From assembly GCA_965222745.1 (NCBI GenBank), contig CBDCUW010000005.1, positions 3,286,001-3,350,000 on the forward strand: a stretch of 64,000 nt of DNA, in the 5' to 3' direction. This document shows, in pieces, positions 1 to 8,348 of this stretch. Within the stretch, counting starts at the first letter, position 1. Each line of letters starts with the position of its first letter. Source of the DNA: CBDCUW01 sp965222745. Lineage in GTDB: Bacteria > Planctomycetota > Planctomycetia > Pirellulales > Pirellulaceae. Under the pieces are notes generated by a model. The model had not been told where the DNA came from and did not search any database. It worked only from the letters and a program-made list of their open reading frames with translations. The translations under genes and the position numbers were made by a program.

Positions 1-711
1 GAACTCAACCCACATCGGCTTTCCCGCATGAAGCTGCAGGGCCAAAACACCTTCGCGAAGCGCCAGTTCGGGATGGTTGTCGGTAAAATCCATGATCAAC
101 CGACCGTTGAGAAAATGCTGCAGGTGATTTCCCTTGGCAAGGATCACGACGTCGTTCCAATCGTCGATTTTCATCAGCGATTTGAATTCGTCGGCCTGAA
201 TCAAACTGCCCTCGGCGACCTTTTTGCCGTCTGCATCCCAGCTGGCCTTTTCGCCGACCAGGCAAACACGTCCGCGACGGCCGCCTTCGTCGTAGATGAA
301 CCCGGAAACGTTGGGCAGTGTGTTTTCGTTGCGAATTTCGTGCTGATAACCGCGAACCACCCACTTGTTGCGAATCCGGTTGCCCTCGGTCACATGGCGA
401 GATCGATATTGAATCCCTGAATTGTTGGTGGCGGCGGCACGAAACGAAAGCCGCAGCTCGAAATTTTTGGTCGTTCCGCCCTCCCAAATCAGAAAGGTGT
501 TGCCGTTGGCCGCCTTTTCCTTCGTCGTTTCACCGTGAATGACACCATCTTTGACGCTCCAAAGCCGGGGATCCCCGTTCCATCCCGTCAGATCGGTGCC
601 GTTGAAGATGCGTTTCATATCGGCTGGTTCGGCCGGCGCACTCTGTCCGTCTTCAGCAAAAGCGGGAATCAATAGCGTGGAGAGCCAAAGGGCGGTGAAG
701 CAGCGAATCAT
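1..711 (-). CDS. DUF1080 (3-keto-disaccharide hydrolase-like) secreted protein, partial
   Basis: The frame is open from an ATG at 711 down to base 1, so the C-terminus lies outside the window; 237 codons are visible. It begins with a short signal peptide (MIRCFTALWLSTLLIPAFAE), then the DUF1080 opening (KRIFNGTDLTGWNGD), a strand with NNSGIQYRSR and a later segment with NGRLIMDFTDN, the usual concanavalin-like jelly-roll order of the family. DUF1080 proteins are numerous in planctomycetes; some relatives act on 3-keto-glycosides, others are untested carbohydrate-binding modules. Export to periplasm or surface is inferred. It lies 119 bp downstream of the M49-like peptidase gene on the same strand and could be co-transcribed. 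No catalytic claim is made. Confidence 0.85.
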   Translation of the reverse strand, partial: MIRCFTALWLSTLLIPAFAEDGQSAPAEPADMKRIFNGTDLTGWNGDPRLWSVKDGVIHGETTKEKAANGNTFLIWEGGTTKNFELRLSFRAAATNNSGIQYRSRHVTEGNRIRNKWVVRGYQHEIRNENTLPNVSGFIYDEGGRRGRVCLVGEKASWDADGKKVAEGSLIQADEFKSLMKIDDWNDVVILAKGNHLQHFLNGRLIMDFTDNHPELALREGVLALQLHAGKPMWVEF

Positions 712-830
712 GTTGAGACCATCAGGTAAAGGTGTCGGACGGGAAGCCAAAATTATGACTGACGTCCATTCGACACTCAAACCACTCCCGGCACAATTCA
801 CGTCGATCCGGGGCGCAAGAAATTCGATTC

Positions 831-2462
831 CTACAATCCCAGCACGTCGACTCCCTGCCGAAAGACGACGTCGACGGGAATCCCTTTTTCGCTCAGTCGA
901 TCCAGTTCCGCCTGCAACTCCGGCCCGATCACGCCCTTTTCGGTCACCAACTCGGTGGCACCGGCGTAGTCGCCGTCGCCCTGCAACTTCAACAACAATG
1001 AGGAAAGATCGGCGGTGGCCTTCCGGAATCGATCCACGTTGACGCGATACTTGCCGTCACTTTGTTTCTGGAAAGCGCCCGCATCGCGAAAGAAATTGAA
1101 CCGAATCATGTTCGCTTTGCCATGAGCGCTGGAAGCGCCAAACCGAACACTGCGGAAAATACCGGCCATGAAAGTGACGTAAAAATCGTTCAGATCGGCT
1201 TCCATTTCGCCCCGCTGGTGCAACTGGTTGATCATGTGCAACCCCAGGATGTCCGCCTTGCCCTCCTCAATCGCGCCGGCATGCTCTTTCAGCGTGTTGC
1301 GTACCGTCCCCTTGCCGTTGATTGTGTTCTTGATGCCAAGTCCGTGTGCCACTTCGTGGAACATCGTGTTGCTAAAAAAGGCGTCAAACGTGATGTGCTT
1401 GCGTTGGTCATCGGCAATCAGCTGGTCGGCGATCGGCACCAAGATTTTGTCGAACTTGGCGCGCATCGCGTTTTTCAGCTGCAATCGCCGCGTTCCCTTC
1501 TGAAGCTGCACCTGTTCGTCGTTAGGCAGATTGATGGCGATCGTCTTGGACCCGGCATTGCAATCGCCGGCATAGTAAATCACATCGTAGGCGTTCAATT
1601 CGGTGTCGGTGCCCGGCTTTTCCTGCTTGTATGCCTCGGCAACCGGCAGCGTCGCCTGCAGCTGAGGCAGGAACTTGGAATACTTGGCCAAACGGCTGCT
1701 CCACTGTTTGTCCTTGACCAACACAAAACACTCGTGCGCTGTCTTGTATCCGTACAACTTGTCTTCGTAGTTTTCGATCGGGCCGATGACGACGTCGATG
1801 GTGTTGTCGTGCATGTCTAGCCAGGCCAAGTCGCTTGGCTGGTAGTCGTCGGTCACCAGCGCGCCTGCGCGCAACATCAAATACCGCCGCAAACCGGGAT
1901 CTTCGGCAAGCCTGGCGGCGCGGCGCAGCAACTTGGCGGCCGCCTCCATTTCGGTAGCGAATTGCTCGCGATACGGAACAACCTTCAGCGCACCGTCGTC
2001 GTCACGGCGAAGGAACGTGTACAAGCTATCCTTGCCGGTAAGCTGGGCCGCCTCGAACTCCTCCTTGGTCATATCAGCGGGATAAAAATTCGCTCCGGCC
2101 GGCTTTTTACCGGCCGTTTTGATGAACGGACGATTGTTGTCGAGCCGATCCCACGGCCCGTAGTTGATCTTCGCAAAACGACGCAAGTCGCGATCTTCAA
2201 TGGAGGCCAGAAGTTTCGTCTTGTCCCCATAAGCTTCGTACCAAAAGCATTCGTCCATGATCTGACCGGCACGAATCAGAATGGGAATCATCTTTTTCTG
2301 ATTCTCACTCAGCTGACTGACGTCAGTGGTAAGCTTGACGCTGGCGTACTGGCCGATTCGCTGCTGGATGCTCACCGACGACTGGGCAAACGACACGTTG
2401 GCAAAGAAAACGGCAACGACCAGGCCAATCGGAGCAAATATTCGGACGCAAAGTTTTGACAT
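831..2462 (-). CDS. Dipeptidyl-peptidase 3 (M49)-like zinc metallopeptidase, secreted
   Basis: 543 aa with an N-terminal signal peptide ending near FANVSFAQ. Near residue 367 it has FHEVAHGLGIK and about 35 residues later EEGKADILGL. These match the paired zinc motifs of family M49 (HExx(x)H and EExxAD), in which the two His and the second-motif Glu bind zinc and the first-motif Glu is catalytic. The first motif is the five-residue form HEVAH, not the six-residue form of eukaryotic DPP III. Size is smaller than the ~700 aa animal enzymes but normal for bacterial family members. Likely role: exopeptidase trimming peptides in the periplasm. ATG start; the 133 bp upstream separate it from a divergent flavoprotein gene and probably hold both promoters. 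Confidence 0.85.
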   Translation of the reverse strand: MSKLCVRIFAPIGLVVAVFFANVSFAQSSVSIQQRIGQYASVKLTTDVSQLSENQKKMIPILIRAGQIMDECFWYEAYGDKTKLLASIEDRDLRRFAKINYGPWDRLDNNRPFIKTAGKKPAGANFYPADMTKEEFEAAQLTGKDSLYTFLRRDDDGALKVVPYREQFATEMEAAAKLLRRAARLAEDPGLRRYLMLRAGALVTDDYQPSDLAWLDMHDNTIDVVIGPIENYEDKLYGYKTAHECFVLVKDKQWSSRLAKYSKFLPQLQATLPVAEAYKQEKPGTDTELNAYDVIYYAGDCNAGSKTIAINLPNDEQVQLQKGTRRLQLKNAMRAKFDKILVPIADQLIADDQRKHITFDAFFSNTMFHEVAHGLGIKNTINGKGTVRNTLKEHAGAIEEGKADILGLHMINQLHQRGEMEADLNDFYVTFMAGIFRSVRFGASSAHGKANMIRFNFFRDAGAFQKQSDGKYRVNVDRFRKATADLSSLLLKLQGDGDYAGATELVTEKGVIGPELQAELDRLSEKGIPVDVVFRQGVDVLGL

Positions 2463-2595
2463 GTTCGTTCAGCCGAAAGGGTATGTTGGTTCCACGAGCA
2501 CCGGAGTGAGAAGATGATCTTGACCATCCTGATGCCAAAATCATAACCCGAAACGCCCACTGACGACTTCCGTTCCTTTTCTTGTGGAGATCACG

Positions 2596-3177
2596 ATGAC
2601 CGCTGTGAAGATTTTGGCCTTTGCCGGTAGCGCCAGAGCAGAATCGTACAACGTCCGCTTGCTGAATATTCTTGCCGAAGGAGCTCGTCAACGCGGTGCC
2701 CAGGTCACGGTGTTGGACATGCGAGACTACCCGCTGCCACTCTTCAATGAAGATCTGGAATCCGGCGGGCGACCGGAGAACGTGGCCAAGCTGAAGCGGC
2801 TGTTTTTGGAACATCACGGCCTGCTGATCGCGTCGCCCGAATACAACAGCAGTGTCACGCCGCTGCTGAAGAACACGATCGACTGGGTGTCGCGGCCCGA
2901 TGAAGGAGAGCCAACTTTGGCGGCCTACCAGGGCAAAGTCGCCGGGATTGCGGCCGCCTCCCCCGGAGGTCTCGGCGGCCTTCGTGGATTGGTGCATTTA
3001 CGAGCGATCTTGGGAAACATCGGCGTTACCGTGTTGCCCAAGCAGATCGCCATCGCCAAGGCTTACCAGGCGTTCGGTGACCAGGGAAACCTGGTCGATG
3101 AAAAACAACATGCCACGGTGCTGGGAATCGGAGCGGCCGTCGCCGATTTGACGGCCCGAATGCAGGCGGAGATTTGA
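2596..3177 (+). CDS. NADPH-dependent FMN reductase family protein
   Basis: About 193 aa, cytoplasmic (no signal peptide). The N-terminus has the flavin phosphate loop GSARAESYN, and near residue 80 there is PEYNSSVTPLLKNTIDW, the signature of the NADPH-dependent FMN reductase / chromate-quinone reductase family. Such enzymes transfer electrons from NAD(P)H through FMN to quinones or other acceptors; the true substrate is unknown here. The ATG at 2596 is preferred over the GTG at 2584 because GTGGAG lies 7 nt upstream of it as a Shine-Dalgarno. It stands alone between a divergent peptidase and a short palindromic repeat. Confidence 0.9.
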   Translation: MTAVKILAFAGSARAESYNVRLLNILAEGARQRGAQVTVLDMRDYPLPLFNEDLESGGRPENVAKLKRLFLEHHGLLIASPEYNSSVTPLLKNTIDWVSRPDEGEPTLAAYQGKVAGIAAASPGGLGGLRGLVHLRAILGNIGVTVLPKQIAIAKAYQAFGDQGNLVDEKQHATVLGIGAAVADLTARMQAEI

Positions 3178-3244
3178 GCGGCTCGCGGTTGTTTGCTGCC
3201 GCGCCGTGAAGGATACTGTCACTCCAAGCATGGACGCTGCTGTC

Positions 3245-3274
3245 GTAGGCCGACTGTCCAAAGTCGGCGATCCT
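3245..3274. repeat. Half copy of dispersed palindromic element (copy 1)
   Basis: GTAGGCCGACT, six-base gap, AGTCGGCGATCCTG. It carries the left arm and the GATCCTG loop start of the full elements at 8221 and 12007, but the right arm is missing. It lies between the flavin reductase and the DUF1080-dehydrogenase gene. Confidence 0.7.
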
Positions 3275-3327
3275 GGAACTTCTCCAGCCGGCATCCTCCC
3301 CCCCCTCCCCAATCATTCACTTCCGCG

Positions 3328-5223
3328 ATGAAACTACGTCTCGATCTTGCCATCTTGTTGTCACTTCTTCTGTTCCCCGCAGCCGCGCTGGCCGAAACGG
3401 TTCAAAACCAATTGACTCAAGCAGAAAAGCTGAGCGGTTGGAAATTGCTGTTTGACGGAAAATCGTTCGACGGCTGGCGAAACTATAAAAAGGACAGCAT
3501 CTCCGATGGTTGGCAGATCACCGACGGTACGATCGTCCGAAACGGCAAAGGGGCCGGCGATATCATCAGCCAACAGAAGTTCGGAGCATTCGAGCTTTCG
3601 CTGGAATACATGATCAGCAAGGGTGGAAACAGCGGCGTGATGTTCCATGTCGTCGAAGGCGACGGTCCCCCCTGGCATTCGGGACCCGAAATTCAAGTTC
3701 AAGACAACGTCGATGGCCACGACCCGCAGAAAGCGGGGTGGCTCTACCAGCTTTTCCAGCCGGGAAAAGATGCTGGTTCGGACCAACCAATCGACGCCAC
3801 ACGGCCGGCCGGACAGTGGAATCAGCTTTACATTCGGATTGCCAAAGACCAATGCGAAGTCTGCATGAACGGCGTCCGCTACTACCGCTTCAAAATGGGC
3901 GACCGAGCCTGGAAGCAAAAAGTCGCGGCCAGCAAGTTCAACAAGTTTGACGGCTTCGGTTCAGCCGGCGAGGGTCACATCTGTTTGCAGGACCACGGCA
4001 ACGAAGTCGCCTACCGGAACATCAAAGTTCGCCAGCTGGGCGACGACGGATCGGTTCCTCAACCGATCGACGCCAAACTTGGCTTGAAAGGTGTTCTTGC
4101 TTTTCCGAATCTGAAGTGGGATCAGTGGTCCGCGGTCGACGATTCGGGCAATCTTCGCGCACTTCGATTGATGGAACTGACACATGCCCAAGGTGACGAT
4201 CGCTTGTTTGCGGCGTCACAGTACGGTGCCATCTGGGCATTCCAGAACCGCGCCGATGTCGAAAAGTCTCACCTGCTCCTGGACCTGCGCGGCAAAGTCT
4301 ACGATTGGAAACGGCGCGGCGCCAATGAACAGGGGCTGCTCGGGTTGGCGATGCATCCCAACTTCCAATCCAACGGACACTTTTTCGTCTACTACTCGCA
4401 CCCCAGCGAACCAAAATCGGTTTTGTCGCGATTCACCATGTCGGCCGACGATCCCAATCGAGCCGATCCGCAGTCGGAAAAGATTGTGATGGAAATCGAA
4501 CAACCGTTTCAGAACCACAACGGCGGGTCGATCGAGTTCGGCCCCGACGGATACTTGTACATCGGATTGGGTGACGGCGGTTTCCGGAACGACCCGCTGG
4601 CTGGCGGACAAGATCTCTCCACCCTGCTGGGATCGATCCTCCGTATTGACGTGGACAAACCTGCAGGGGAAAAGAATTACTCCGTTCCCGCCGACAATCC
4701 GTTCGTCGACGTCGAAGGAGCCCAGGGTGAGATCTACGCCATTGGAATCCGCAACGCGTGGCGGATCGCTTTTGACAAGAAGTCGGGACGGCTATGGTGC
4801 GGCGATGTGGGACAAGAGCTGTGGGAAGAGGTCAACATCATTACCAAGGGCGGCAACTACGGTTGGAGCAATCGTGAAGGCTCCCATGCGTTCGGGAATC
4901 GCCAAAGCATTCCACAGGCAGGCGATCCGATCGACCCGGTCTGGGAATACGATCACCGCATCGGCCGATCCATCACCGGCGGCCGCGTTTATCAGAGTTC
5001 GCGGATGCCGCAGTTGACCGGCAAGTACCTGTACGCCGACTATGTCACCGGCACAGTCTGGGCACTCAGTTACGATCCGGCCTCCGGCAAGGCAACGCGC
5101 AACGAACAACTCTTGCCGGAAAGTATTCCGATTCTCGCATTTGGCGAAGACGCATCGGGCGAGGTTTACTACCTGACCGAAAGCGCCCGAGGCGAATGTA
5201 TCTACCGATTTGATGCAAACTGA
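3328..5223 (+). CDS. DUF1080 - PQQ-type glucose/sorbosone dehydrogenase fusion protein
   Basis: Start chosen at the ATG at 3328 because it opens a clear signal peptide (MKLRLDLAILLSLLLFPAAA); upstream in-frame codons read through repeat sequence. About 631 aa. Residues ~35-235 are a DUF1080 domain (LLFDGKSFDGWRN, SKGGNSGVMFHV, DGPPWHSGPEIQVQD). Residues ~255-631 are a soluble aldose/sorbosone dehydrogenase six-bladed propeller (ANEQGLLGLAMHPNF, NHNGGSIEFGPDGYLY, LGDGGFRNDPLA, IYAIGIRNAWRIAFD, GGNYGWSNREG). The DUF1080 part may bind or process a sugar that the propeller oxidises, with electrons passed to periplasmic cytochromes; that coupling is inference. Convergent with the next gene; a strong hairpin lies just past the stop. 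Confidence 0.9.
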   Translation: MKLRLDLAILLSLLLFPAAALAETVQNQLTQAEKLSGWKLLFDGKSFDGWRNYKKDSISDGWQITDGTIVRNGKGAGDIISQQKFGAFELSLEYMISKGGNSGVMFHVVEGDGPPWHSGPEIQVQDNVDGHDPQKAGWLYQLFQPGKDAGSDQPIDATRPAGQWNQLYIRIAKDQCEVCMNGVRYYRFKMGDRAWKQKVAASKFNKFDGFGSAGEGHICLQDHGNEVAYRNIKVRQLGDDGSVPQPIDAKLGLKGVLAFPNLKWDQWSAVDDSGNLRALRLMELTHAQGDDRLFAASQYGAIWAFQNRADVEKSHLLLDLRGKVYDWKRRGANEQGLLGLAMHPNFQSNGHFFVYYSHPSEPKSVLSRFTMSADDPNRADPQSEKIVMEIEQPFQNHNGGSIEFGPDGYLYIGLGDGGFRNDPLAGGQDLSTLLGSILRIDVDKPAGEKNYSVPADNPFVDVEGAQGEIYAIGIRNAWRIAFDKKSGRLWCGDVGQELWEEVNIITKGGNYGWSNREGSHAFGNRQSIPQAGDPIDPVWEYDHRIGRSITGGRVYQSSRMPQLTGKYLYADYVTGTVWALSYDPASGKATRNEQLLPESIPILAFGEDASGEVYYLTESARGECIYRFDAN

Positions 5224-5264
5224 TCGCATCCACTGATGAATCGCTGGCAACTGGAAATCGCGAT

Positions 5265-5292
5265 TGCCGCTTCCGATTCACCGGAAGCGGCA
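5265..5292. terminator. Hairpin between convergent genes
   Basis: Perfect 11-bp inverted repeat TGCCGCTTCCG / CGGAAGCGGCA around a 6-nt loop, placed between the ends of two convergent genes. No T-run follows on either strand, so a bidirectional terminator or mRNA 3' end stabiliser is inferred from structure and position only. Confidence 0.5.
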
Positions 5293-5345
5293 CACCTGAT
5301 CGAACAGTTGTCTTATGAATTGAAAAGAGACTGTGCTGATCCGAT

Positions 5346-6578
5346 TCATTTCGCGACCAGGAACAGTTCCGACTTGCTGCGCAGGATCAGCTCGTCACCC
5401 ACCACTGCGGGTGAAGCCATGAAACCGTCGCCCAACTTGGTTTTCGCCAATTCTTCGTATTTGTCACCGGGTTTGATTGTCAAAATCTCTCCCTCGGTGC
5501 TGAACAGATAGATGCGGCCGCCGGCATGAATGGGCGACGCGGCAAACTCTCCGCCCGCTCGCCGCTGCCATACCAGTTCGCCCGTCTGGGGATCGCGAGC
5601 CGAAACGACCCCGTCATCGCTGTTCATGTAAAACAGCCCGTCGACCAACAGTTGAGAGGACTTTTTGGCGACCCCTTTTCGCCCCGACCAGGCGATGTGT
5701 GTGCCGGTCACGTCGCCGCTTCCTTCAGGTTTGACAGCGACCATCGCTCCCATGCCGTTGGTGATAAAAACCAACCCTTCGCCAAACAACGGCCGCGCCG
5801 AAGCGTTCATACCGTCATGGTAAACATGCCAAAGCGAATCGCCATTGGATGGATCGTAGGCGATGGTGGCAACCGCGCTCGGATAGATCAACTGCTTCTT
5901 TCCGCCAACGTCGATCACGTGGCCGGTACAGTAAGCCTTCATCCGGTCGCCATTGTCGGTGCCGTAGTCGATGTCACGCGTTTTTTTCCAGACGGTATCT
6001 CCCGTCTTCTTGTCTAGCGCGACCACGTACTGCACGTCAAAACCGTCGTAGGCAACAAACAACTTGCCGTCGTGCAAAATCGGCGACGACGCCGGCCCGC
6101 GATGATGATCGCAACGCAAATCGTCCCGCCGCCAAATCACTTCCGCGTTGGCCGTATCCAGACAGGCAGTCAGGTAGCTTCCGAAGTGAACGTAGACGCG
6201 GCCCGCTTCGATCACTGGCGTCGGCGTCGCATAGCTGTTCATCGCGTGACAAAACGCGGGAGATTCGTTTTCGATCAATACCTTGTCGTGAACGATATCG
6301 CCGCTACCGCGATCGACGCAGATCACCGACATTTTCTTGCCGTCTTCGGTAGCGGTTGTCAGCCAAACTTGATCGTCCCAGACCACGGGCGACGACCAGC
6401 CTTTCCCGTGAATCGCCGTCTTCCACTTCACCACCGCCTCGTCAATGGCGACGGGAAGGTCCGCATCGGGAGCCTGACCGTCACCGGAGGGCCCGCGATA
6501 CTGGGACCAATTGTCGGCCGAAGCGGCGGCCGACAAAGCCAACATCCCAACCACTGCGATCGTGTTTCGCATGAACAT
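5346..6578 (-). CDS. PQQ-binding-like beta-propeller repeat protein, secreted
   Basis: 410 aa with signal peptide (ending at SAAASADNWSQ) followed by WSQYRGPSGDG, the usual opening of planctomycete BamB/PQQ-like propellers. Blade signatures recur: VVALDKKTGDTVWKKTRD, IAYDPSNGDSLWHVYHDG, VSARDPQTGELVWQRRAGG. It resembles quinoprotein dehydrogenase folds, but no residues prove PQQ binding; many such proteins are structural or of unknown function. ATG at 6578, with an alternative ATG two codons in. It follows the ferritin-like gene on the same strand after about 70 bp. Confidence 0.85.
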   Translation of the reverse strand: MFMRNTIAVVGMLALSAAASADNWSQYRGPSGDGQAPDADLPVAIDEAVVKWKTAIHGKGWSSPVVWDDQVWLTTATEDGKKMSVICVDRGSGDIVHDKVLIENESPAFCHAMNSYATPTPVIEAGRVYVHFGSYLTACLDTANAEVIWRRDDLRCDHHRGPASSPILHDGKLFVAYDGFDVQYVVALDKKTGDTVWKKTRDIDYGTDNGDRMKAYCTGHVIDVGGKKQLIYPSAVATIAYDPSNGDSLWHVYHDGMNASARPLFGEGLVFITNGMGAMVAVKPEGSGDVTGTHIAWSGRKGVAKKSSQLLVDGLFYMNSDDGVVSARDPQTGELVWQRRAGGEFAASPIHAGGRIYLFSTEGEILTIKPGDKYEELAKTKLGDGFMASPAVVGDELILRSKSELFLVAK

Positions 6579-6649
6579 CTAACCCAACAAAACTAGCGGT
6601 GTTGAAAAGGAACAACGCCTCAGCATCATAGGCTGGGGGCCTGGCCATC

Positions 6650-8101
6650 TCAACTCTCTTCGGCCGCCTGGTGGTCGCTCAGCGATTGCAGATCCGCGCG
6701 AGAATCCTCGTAGGTTTCGTGAAAGGCCAGCGCCCGTGGATCGGGCGATTGCCCCCAAATTTGACACGCATGGCGATACAGATCGGGCCACCAATTCCGA
6801 TGCTCCGTCAACCCCTGGTCGCGGTACTGACGCCAGTGGCTCAGCACCTTGGACCAACAGCGGTCACCGTAGTCAAGCGCCTCGGAAAGGGACGCGAATT
6901 TTGGCACGTACCAACGGCGGCCGATTTGCGCGTGCAATACTTCGTCGGCCCAATCGAAATCCTGAAACAGCTCCGACAACCCATCCCCACTTTGCGAAGC
7001 GACTTCCCATTCGTATCGCTTGCCGTTGCGAGGCATCAATCCCTGTTCGATAAAGAACAACACACCGTGTCGCTCGCGGGCGTTGAGCTGCAAATTCAGA
7101 TTTCGCGACCAGGTGAAATTGATTGGAATCTCCCGCCAATCGATTCCCTGGGCGACAAATCCGACCTCGCCCATCATCGCGTGACGAGCCTCGTCCCACA
7201 GCTGCCGCGACATTTCCTTGTGAAACTCCCACGGCTCGTCCTCGCGAAGTTCCACCAGAATGCTGGCCATCATCTCCGGAACATCCAGTTCACGAATCCG
7301 CTTGTAGTACATCATCAACGTCTTGTCGCGCGGCGAAAAATTTTCGTCGTACAAGAACGCTTCGGGGTTGACCCCGGCGTTGTAGGGATCTTGAAACCGT
7401 TGGTCGCGCTGTGGTTCCGACTGAAAGACGTACGGCTGCTTGCGGTGCCACGCCGGGGGAATCGATTCACTTTCCTGCTGCGTCCCATCCAGCTGTCCGG
7501 AGGCGGTCAAACAGAGGCGCAAGTGTTCCGTCCACGGCTCCATCTCCGTAGCGCGCTGCGAATCGACAAGACAATCGATCGCGGCCCGTCCGAAGGTCAC
7601 CAGATCGCCCAACTCAAACTCCATCAGTTTCGCAACGCGAACGGTGGGAGCGTCAGCCAGCGGATGAGCGTCGTTTTTCAAACGGCTGCAAGAATCCAGA
7701 ACCGCGGGCAGACAAACCTGGTAAACACCAGCCAGCAACTCTTCGGTCGAAGGCGCACCATCAACCTCGTCCAACAACCGCTCCAGCGCCCCGTGGGGAA
7801 CCTTGTCCAAACCCAACGGGGGTTCGCGCATTTCGGCAACCCGCGTGCGAATCAAATCGACCTGCTCGGCAAGCAAGTAAGCATGATGGCTGTAGGCCAT
7901 CTTCAATTCATAAATCGGCTCGCTCGTGATTCGCGCCGTCAACGTCTCATGAAGCCGCCGAAGCACATAGTGAAGTCGTTTGAGCCGATCAACACTCTGC
8001 TGCAAACTCCAATCACTGCGCACCGCGCGGTCCATCGAACAAACGCCCGCCAACTGCGGCAAACCAAGAAACGATTCTTCGCCGGTGAATTTCGTCGTCA
8101 T
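6650..8101 (-). CDS. Ferritin-like (EXXH) helical protein of unknown function
   Basis: 483 aa, no signal peptide, mostly helical. Two places look like di-iron ligand helices of the ferritin-like superfamily: ELKMAYSHHAYLLAEQVD near residue 60 and EFHKEMSRQLWDEARHAMMGE near residue 290; EARH is an ExxH/R-type motif as in MiaE, DUF455 and ribonucleotide-reductase-like proteins. Between them lies a long central region with a second acidic helix (KLMEFELGDLVTFGRAAID). I do not recognise a named family. A cytosolic oxygenase or oxidase role is possible but unproven. ATG start; a palindromic repeat lies in the upstream intergenic region. Confidence 0.7.
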   Translation of the reverse strand: MTTKFTGEESFLGLPQLAGVCSMDRAVRSDWSLQQSVDRLKRLHYVLRRLHETLTARITSEPIYELKMAYSHHAYLLAEQVDLIRTRVAEMREPPLGLDKVPHGALERLLDEVDGAPSTEELLAGVYQVCLPAVLDSCSRLKNDAHPLADAPTVRVAKLMEFELGDLVTFGRAAIDCLVDSQRATEMEPWTEHLRLCLTASGQLDGTQQESESIPPAWHRKQPYVFQSEPQRDQRFQDPYNAGVNPEAFLYDENFSPRDKTLMMYYKRIRELDVPEMMASILVELREDEPWEFHKEMSRQLWDEARHAMMGEVGFVAQGIDWREIPINFTWSRNLNLQLNARERHGVLFFIEQGLMPRNGKRYEWEVASQSGDGLSELFQDFDWADEVLHAQIGRRWYVPKFASLSEALDYGDRCWSKVLSHWRQYRDQGLTEHRNWWPDLYRHACQIWGQSPDPRALAFHETYEDSRADLQSLSDHQAAEES

Positions 8102-8220
8102 CGTTCTGCCATCCCTTTCGATAGTATCGCCGTACTACTCCATCCACGCCTTCTAGCGCAGATTCTAACCTGAGGTCAAAGGCCCCGCACTTTGAGAGCG
8201 TTTGGCTAAGCCAAGAAGTT

Positions 8221-8283
8221 GTAGGCCGGCTTGTCCCAAGTCGGCGATCCTGTATTTGCCGACTTGGGGACAAGTCGGCCTAC
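8221..8283. repeat. Dispersed palindromic element (copy 2, full, 63 bp)
   Basis: Left arm GTAGGCCGGCTTGTCCC then AAGTCGGC, a 12-nt loop GATCCTGTATTT, and a right arm GCCGACTTGGGGACAAG then TCGGCCTAC. The arms pair over about 25 positions with one G-T and one bulge. Each arm alone also folds (GCCGACTT with AAGTCGGC). Its loop is nearly the reverse complement of the loop at 12007, so the two copies are in opposite orientation. Confidence 0.85.
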
Positions 8284-8348
8284 AGTGAACTGACGCCAGA
8301 GCAGAAGCTGATGAGTGACACCAAATTGAAGCTTGTGGCAATGTCCTG

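Noticed and set aside
8221..8283. Palindromic repeats as a CRISPR array
   Set aside because: Copies are single, kilobases apart, without regular spacers or cas genes.
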